Assembly: GCA_027922465.2 (NCBI GenBank)
Contig: BQMF02000388.1
Span: forward strand, 124,001-188,000
Reading direction: 5' to 3'
Length of the DNA: 64,000 nucleotides
Source of the DNA: Turritopsis dohrnii
Lineage: Eukaryota > Cnidaria > Hydrozoa > Anthoathecata > Oceaniidae
How positions within the stretch are numbered: position 1 is the first letter of the stretch; each line of letters starts with the position of its first letter. This document shows positions 43,326-64,000 of the stretch, piece after piece. The notes beneath the pieces are model-generated. The model made no database searches. It was not told the DNA's origin and saw nothing but the letters and a program-made list of their open reading frames with translations. Made by a program: the position numbers and the translations under genes.

Positions 43326-44460
43326 TTAAAAGTCTGAACTTGACTTTTGTTTATGGTAATTGCGTAGGATAAACGAAGAGGAAATTGTGTAAAACGGAAG
43401 GTTGGTATCTATGAGACATAAAGTTACGCCATGAATGAGCACCCGATTTCCAGCGGAGATACCGGTCAGGACTTCACAATTGAGGGTATTTTCTCGAAGA
43501 TTTCGGATAACTAATCGTGTGCCGTTGCATAAACCGCCCTTCAATGATAAATTTCGCGGCAGCATCACCATACTATTGACTTTCAAGTTCAACCGGTTTG
43601 GTGGCATTCCAGAAGGAGTAAGCGAATTGTAAACTCCATCGGATACAGATCAATCTTATGTTGCTCTTCAGAAAAACATCATCGATACTAAAGTACGTGA
43701 TTGTTTCACCAGGCATCCCCTGAAGAATCCGTTCATTAAACACTAAAACCTTGTCATTATTCGGTGTCAGAATAACACGAATTGATATATCCTCTCCTCC
43801 AGCTTCACTAAAAATAGAGTGGACGGTGTCATTATTTTCATGCAAAACACATTCATGCGGAATTTCGATGGATCTTTTAAATGGGTCATCCACTTTTTCC
43901 GGTATCGCTGCGTTTCCTAATGCAAGTAGGAATTCCGCAAATCCTCTTTGCCCAGGTGCAGCTCACATGTTCAGATAGAAGATTTGGACTATTCGCCACA
44001 AGACCGAGCTCTTGATGCACGCTTCCATAATCTGTGTTGGTCTGGCTCTTTTTACAACTGGAAGAGTCTGTCTACAATCACCACTTAAAAGGACAACACA
44101 TCACTGTTACAGATATCCCTGAACATCTCCCTCATCAAATATTAAAATATGCTGGCTACGTAAGAAATCGGCGTGCCTACTATTAGACTTGACATTGCAT
44201 GTTGAATTGTCCAATGCAGGAACAGGTATTTTATTAGGGGAATGGACTGTCTTATCATTTTGTAATAGTGCTGCTGCAATTCTAGTCCATGCACACATAC
44301 TTACCCATAGGTTTCGTCTAATAACCTCGCGAATGATGTAATTTTACCTGTTCCATAAAGGCAGAAAATTTTAGCATTATTATTGTCGGTTGTTGCCACT
44401 GCATCTAGGGCTGCGTTGGCAACGGCAAGCTGATCAGCATTCCCTCATTTCATTAACATT
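43326..44460 (-). pseudogene. Helitron 3 Pif1-like helicase domain
   Basis: Minus-strand pieces: ANAALDAVATTDNNNAKIF with degenerate Walker A (about 44350-44440), AAALLQNDKTVHS, then SRHADFLRSQHILIFDEGDV (Walker B DE; 44107-44298). In a further frame, IRVILTPNNDKVLVFNERIL (43573-43893), and PPNRLNLKVNSMVMLPRNLS followed by GGLCNGTRLVIRNLRENTLN (43326-43607). This is the order found in canonical Helitron helicases, which differ in sequence from the Helentron type above. At least four frame changes. Confidence 0.72.
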
Positions 44461-45640
44461 CGGTATATCATCAACAATTCCTTGTTCAAAAGCAGGTAAA
44501 TCAAAGTCAGTTAGAACCCTACCAAATTGCTGTAGGACTTTTACCAAGACCTGACTGCTCTGCTTGTAATTCTACCTAGTGCCTCAAAAAATCTTCAACC
44601 ATATAAGCTCGGAAACTTTCCCACAACTCATCTGGATTGCTTGGCTCTCCATGGATCAAAAAAAAGAAAAAAGCTTTGCAAATTTTGGAGGGACTCCACC
44701 AAGGTTGGTCTATTTTCTAAAAACGCCCTGTGTTCTTTTTCTCATTCGACCTGATCCAAGTTACGATATGCTGCGGCATAAGGTGAAACCCTATTAATGA
44801 CCTTTGTATTTGCACCATCAAGTCCCTGTTGCAATCTGCGTTGGAAGGGTTTTGCATACGCATGTAAAGCGAATTAGCAGCTTAGATGATATAAAATTGA
44901 CTAAACATGGGCACTTGGTTTTCATCAGAATGCCGTGCTTCATACCTATGTAGCAGTTGTCCACATATCCTAAAACATGAAACCCCATTTCCTGGGGGTG
45001 GACGTAGGTTAGCTGATAGGGAAGCAAAACTAAAGGCATTGTTATAAACCCTAATACACATACGGAAATGTTTACCCAGAGCAGAATCATCCAGTTGTAA
45101 CTTTCTATTTGTGCAACATTTAAAATTAGTTTCACGGTCGAATTTTATTGCTCCACAATGTTCACATAAAATATTAAAGAATGAATGTCAGGTAAATTTT
45201 CAATATCAATCCGTGCACTATTGAAAAAGCAAGTCCTGCGCACTCATCTGTTTCGGACATATTCTCTTTGGTGTTGTTGAGCATCAGCTGCACGTCGAGC
45301 AGCTTGTTTAGGTTGCTCATTATCTCTATGCAACTGTTGACGATGAGCTTATGCTTTAAGTCGAGAAGCAGCTTGTTCTAGTTGCTCATTATTTCTAGCA
45401 TATTGGTGTTGTTGATCATCAGCTACACGTCGAGCAGTAGCTTGTTCGGGTTGCCAATTAGCACGTCTCCCTTCTCAAGTGAGAACGAATTTCACTTAGG
45501 TTTGCACGGTATTTCCTTTGTCGTTCAGCATTTTTATTTCGACGACGTTGTTGCGGGTCATCAGGGAGTTGTTGATGCCTTTCGCGTTGATGTTGCCGTG
45601 CATCAGCAACATTTCTACCAAATCTTGATCTAGGTCAGAC
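43326..45640 (-). mobile_element. Helitron copy 3 (canonical type), decayed
   Basis: A different lineage from the two Helentrons. From the N-terminus (high coordinates): a Gln/Ala/Arg-rich helical repeat region (EQAAxRxAxDQQHQ, about 45640-45270). Then the Helitron N domain (NNAFSFASLSANLRPPPGNG in shifted frames, about 44820-45135), HGEPSNPDELWESFRAYMVE (about 44580-44650), a degenerate Walker A (IFCLYGTGKIT, about 44340-44380), IPVPALDNSTCNVKSNSRHA and HILIFDEGDV, and finally the helicase C-terminus GGLCNGTRLVIRNLRENTL. Stops and frameshifts throughout. The Rep HUH region is missing or too decayed to see. Confidence 0.75.
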
Positions 45641-47760
45641 AAAACTTTGAGAGATTACATAGTCATGATCAGAATTAATAACTTATCGAGAAAAAAAAAC
45701 GAATACAGGACAATAACTTTTATTTCAACAAATATAAAAACACAGAGCATTTTTATGTGTTCTCTATCAACACTGGAGTCCTGAGCAGAAAACATTTTTA
45801 ATCGGAAGATTTGAAACACATCAAAATATTCATAATAAATCTTTTTCACGATACCATATATGTAGTAAAAATAAATTGTGCGTACAGGATCCCCAAAAAC
45901 GTCAGTTATCCTTATTGGTTCCGAGATATTTTCCCAAAATCGTCGTGTTCGTTTGGGATGCAATGCAATGGTTCCCCATGATCATAAAAAAATGACGTCA
46001 AATGCCACGTGCTTATATACTAATCGTGAATGTGTGTAGCGTGGCCTAATAACCTCTATATGACAGTTAAAAAAACAAAAACAAACACTCTCTAAAATAA
46101 AAGTGGGATGAACACACGCGAATTAGTATAATAGTGACCCGGGTAAAAGTTTTTACCGAGTTTTACTTCGAAAAGGATGTGTCAAATTTGCTTGGCAAAA
46201 ATTTCAATTTGGGAATTCGAAACAGAAAATGTACCTATGTTGTAGAGCTCAAAATGCAGATCAAAAAATTGTATGGGATCGTTTCTCTATGATCAACCGC
46301 TTGAGAGATACATCTGATTAAAGATTTTGATGACGTCACAGACCCCTCCCCCAAAAAATTAGGCCCAAACTTTTCATCACAACATCGCCTTCATCGCCAA
46401 ACCCAAAAAACGTCAGTTATCCCCATTGGTTCTCGAGATAATACCGCAAAAACCTCGCGTTCGATTGGGGATGCAATGCAATAATTCCCCCGTGATCATA
46501 AATAAACTCACGCCACTCCACGTGCCACTACATAAAAAATTGTAAAACGCTCTCGCATCTACGTGGTTTTACGCACAGCTAAGAAGACGTTCACCGTACA
46601 TTAAAAGTAAATATGAATGTGTGTTGCGTGGTCTAACTACCTCTATATACAGTTAAAAAAACAAAAACAAACACTCTCTAAAATAAAAGTGGTATGCACA
46701 CTCACTATTATATATAAGACTAGTAATCCGGGTAAAAAAGACGTGTCATATTCGCCTTTCCCGTGAGCAAACCCTGCAACGAAAAATTAAGTGATCGAGT
46801 TGGATATGGAAACTGTCCCGATGTTGTAGAGCTCGAAAATATGATACAAAAATGTATGGGATCGTTTCGCTACGATCAACCGTTAGAGAGATATGGCCGA
46901 TGAAATATTTTGATGACATTATAGCCGCTGTACCAAATAAAATTTAGGCCCAAATGTTGCATCACCCCATCACCGGTTTCGCGGACCCTAAAAAACGTCA
47001 GTTATCCCTATTGGTTCTCGAGATATTTCCCAAAAGCGTCGCGTTCGATTGGGGATGCAATGCAATGATTCTCCGTGATCATAAAAAAAACTGACGTCAA
47101 ATGCCACGTGCTTTTGGAATAATCGTGAAAAATGTGTCTCTCGCAACCTTAAGCTTGGGGTCTTTCCAAATTATTTTAGAACTCATCCCCAGTAGTGTGG
47201 ACCGCAAGAAATGTCAATCAACAATGTCCTGATTACTGCTTAGATACTTTCCTATTAACACACCTTTGTTATATTCCTTTTGTGATAAAGAAACTGAAGT
47301 CATTCGAATTTGTAAGGAAAAAAGGAACTCTTTGCCTTTGCATAGTTTTACATGCTCAATATAAGAACTTGACTGTAAAATTAAACAAAAACAACAGTCA
47401 CCATCTCAAATAATTGTTGTACACAAGTGAATATTGATATGAGAAAGACCCTTTTTTTTATATTTGATTTGAAAATTATTGATAAAATCTGAGGTCTGCC
47501 TTCAATCAAGAATCCTAGGCAGAGCATTAAGTGTTAATAAAAGTATTAATAAGTACTAAAACAGGAAGAACAGTTTGAACAATTTTCTTCACACTACATT
47601 CTTAAGAAAGAAATTACATATAAGAGTGTCCTAAAACACACACAACAGTTTTCTTGTAATGGAATTTATTGGATCACATCAAGCCTGTTTTGTGTTTTCA
47701 TAAAAAAAAATGTATTAGGAAACAATGGCTTACATATTTCAATTATTCCTTTATATGCAG
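45641..47760. other. Region upstream of the EGF exons, with a threefold repeat
   Basis: No gene is seen except possibly unseen 5' exons of the EGF gene, which must exist because the first visible exon starts with an acceptor. Contains the CRE/E-box repeat at 45880-47115. The frame at 47195-47413 does not encode EGF sequence or a clear signal peptide. Confidence 0.45.
45880..47115. repeat. Threefold ~560-bp repeat with CRE and E-box sites
   Basis: AAAAACGTCAGTTATCC...GGATGCAATGCAATG...GATCATAAA recurs at about 45893, 46408 and 46990. Between them ACAGTTAAAAAAACAAAAAC (46050, 46635) and TGTTGTAGAGCTC...TGGGATCGTTT (46238, 46822) also recur. Two units end with TGACGTCAAATGCCACGTGC (about 45993 and 47092); in the middle unit the first site is mutated. 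A diverged relative lies at 36080. Confidence 0.75.
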
Positions 47761-62368
<14,608 letters not shown>

Positions 62369-63254
62369 GTATGTTTTATGTACAGCTGATGTCCTGTAGA
62401 GTTTCTTCTTCTAGCCTCATTAATGTTCATCAATTTTCAAAAAAAAGATTAATGCGAATGCTGCCAAGAATATAGGAATCATATGAAAATTTGTTAAGAA
62501 AGATTAAATTTTTAAACTCAGACTTTTAAGCGGTTTTTTTCACGAGAGCCTAAGAGAATTCAAAGCATGTTCATTTTCGTGTGTGTCATGTTTCATAACT
62601 GTTGACACGTTTTTGGTCAGTGGCAAAATTCACTTATCATGTAGTCATTTCAAAAAGTGAAGTTTTCATGTAACTACTTTACTCCCAAGCGAAATAGTCC
62701 ATGAGCTGATGTCAAAATATGGCTCCGGTGGGGAGACATAGTCTAGTAATGATTTCTGATCACTATAATATCTATTCAACCGTCCAGCTTTCATATTTTT
62801 TTGGGAAAACTTCTTACATTAAGAACAAAAATTTTGTGGAAAAAACGTATTTTTCGAAAAATTGTTTTTTCGAACATCAGTTCACTTGAAAAAGCTGTCT
62901 ACAGGTGAAACTTTGCACAATGATACATATTGATACAAGTAATCGAAAAAGTTTTTTAAACAATTAGCTTGAAAACTCTCTATTTTACAGACCGAAAAGT
63001 CCGAAAAATTCAACCTTTTTCAATATTTTCGTCAAACACAACGAACTTATGCTGAAATGGTAGTTTAGCTTACGCTTTACAGTTTGCGAAATTCTCCTTC
63101 AAAACTGTAAATTGGTACGGAAGAACGGAGGCTAGTAATGATTATAGAAATAACATTCATTATACAGGTTTTTTTGGTGCTTTGCCACTTGTGCTAGAAG
63201 AAAATAGACTCTAACTCTATTAAACACAAAAAGGAGAACTCCAATTAAGATATG

Positions 63255-64000
63255 AAATGAAACAAGAAGCCGCGTGGCTTGAAGACTTTAGGACGTCGGA
63301 AAATTGTACAGTTAGTCTTTGGCAATGTTAAAGTAGGTCCCATAGAGACAACCAAAGGATAAAATATGTTACAAATTTTAATGATGAATGAAACGGCTAC
63401 TTTAATCGGAGAAACTTTCGCGAGAGAAAATTTTGCGAACGAGCGATTTTAAATTTTTCGAGGGATAAACTTCGCGCAAGTTTCTCTGATTAAAGTGGTC
63501 CGTACGACAAATTAGGCGCGCTTATCTGAAGCACGATATCGTACCCTGAAAAGGAAAATGAAAGGGAATGTAAAAAAAAAAGAAGGAATAAGATTTAGTT
63601 AACAATTATATTGAATTTTAAGCGCAATCATAATCTTTAATACAACCAAATGAACTGATTATAAAACTCATTTTTATATTAAAAAGCTGTTGTTTTTTTA
63701 AAGTAAAACTTAAGGTAAAACTAAAATTTATAGGTAACAACAAAAGTTCTTTCAGTCTCTCATCTACAAACGGGTAACAATTGGTTTGATTTGATTTTCT
63801 TCATGAAATTACTACAGAAAACAATGCTTGCTAGCGTTCAAGCGTTCGATTCACGTCAAGAATCGAAGACATCCAGGGATTCCACAGCGTTTTAAATGTA
63901 GCTTAGGGTCTTGTGACGTGCGTTTAATTAAAGTTAAGCAACAAATTGAGCACATCAAGTGATATCACCGTTCAACAGCACATTTAATGTAATTTCTTGC
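63255..64000. repeat. Dispersed repeat R1, copy 2
   Basis: AACAAGAAGCCGCGTGGCTT at 63261 and AAGCGCAATCATAATCTTTA near 63620 match 24339 and 25672. The shared sequence reaches the window edge, so the right end is not known. Confidence 0.65.
63399..63496. mobile_element. 98-bp palindromic MITE
   Basis: Ends ACTTTAATCGGAGAAACTTT and complement AGTTTCTCTGATTAAAGT, with CGCGA motifs just inside. It sits within repeat R1 copy 2. No coding; superfamily not determinable. Confidence 0.55.

Larger units (their letters stand above)
62369..64000. other. Right-end region: EGF gene intron with repeat R1 copy 2
   Basis: Probably intronic, since exon 9 ends with a donor. A 98-bp palindromic MITE lies at 63399-63496. 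R1 repeat sequence (see 25550-26060) runs from about 63255 to the edge. No exon was recognised. Confidence 0.55.

Overview
The window is AT-rich, intron-bearing animal DNA with no bacterial features. A clan-3 cytochrome P450 gene, a multi-EGF receptor-like gene, and the mix of DIRS, Helentron, Helitron, PHD-bearing LINE and MITE families fit a cnidarian-type invertebrate. The assignment to Cnidaria is inference, not proof. Two host genes are visible. A P450 gene lies on the minus strand (exon 1 at 5741-5807, exon 2 from 815 to beyond the left edge). A chain of nine in-phase EGF exons runs on the plus strand from 47761 to 62368. Both genes are stretched by large introns full of mobile DNA.

Layout. 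1-5807: P450, whose 4.9-kb intron holds a RecQ-like fragment, a tRNA-type SINE, and a Harbinger-type element (TAA target duplication) that contains a TA-flanked palindromic MITE. 7340-8935: a spliced OB-fold/RPA-like gene copy broken by two stops. 10566-21618: a decayed Helentron (protease, zinc region, Rep, Pif1 helicase, endonuclease, all minus strand). It is split by a structurally complete 4.7-kb DIRS retroelement at about 13579-18318. 22030-23935: a 5'-truncated LINE split by a 717-bp MITE. 24335-26585: nested MITEs inside a dispersed repeat whose relative lies at the right edge. 27623-34329: a second Helentron copy with a 39-bp coding tandem array. 35050-35560: a second RecQ-like fragment. 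36795-39154: a PHD/endonuclease/RT LINE. 40252-41017: a LINE ORF1 remnant. 43326-45640: a decayed canonical Helitron. 45880-47115: a threefold repeat carrying CRE and E-box sites. 47761-62368: the EGF gene, whose introns hold LINE remains, a second 717-bp MITE and a 1.58-kb tandem duplication.

The most interesting system is the DIRS element. Its Gag, RT-RNase H and tyrosine recombinase frames are open, and its inverted ends and internal complementary region are preserved. A 7-bp GAATTTT appears at both insertion junctions and at the circle junction copied in the internal complementary region. The sequence also predicts a pol-spanning intron: a strong donor at the end of the Gag core joins in phase to a tiny downstream exon encoding an RGG-rich tail and stop. 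In both Helentron copies the N-terminal domain keeps a Gln-x12-Cys and Asp-x-His signature, like the papain-fold deubiquitinases of herpesvirus tegument proteins.
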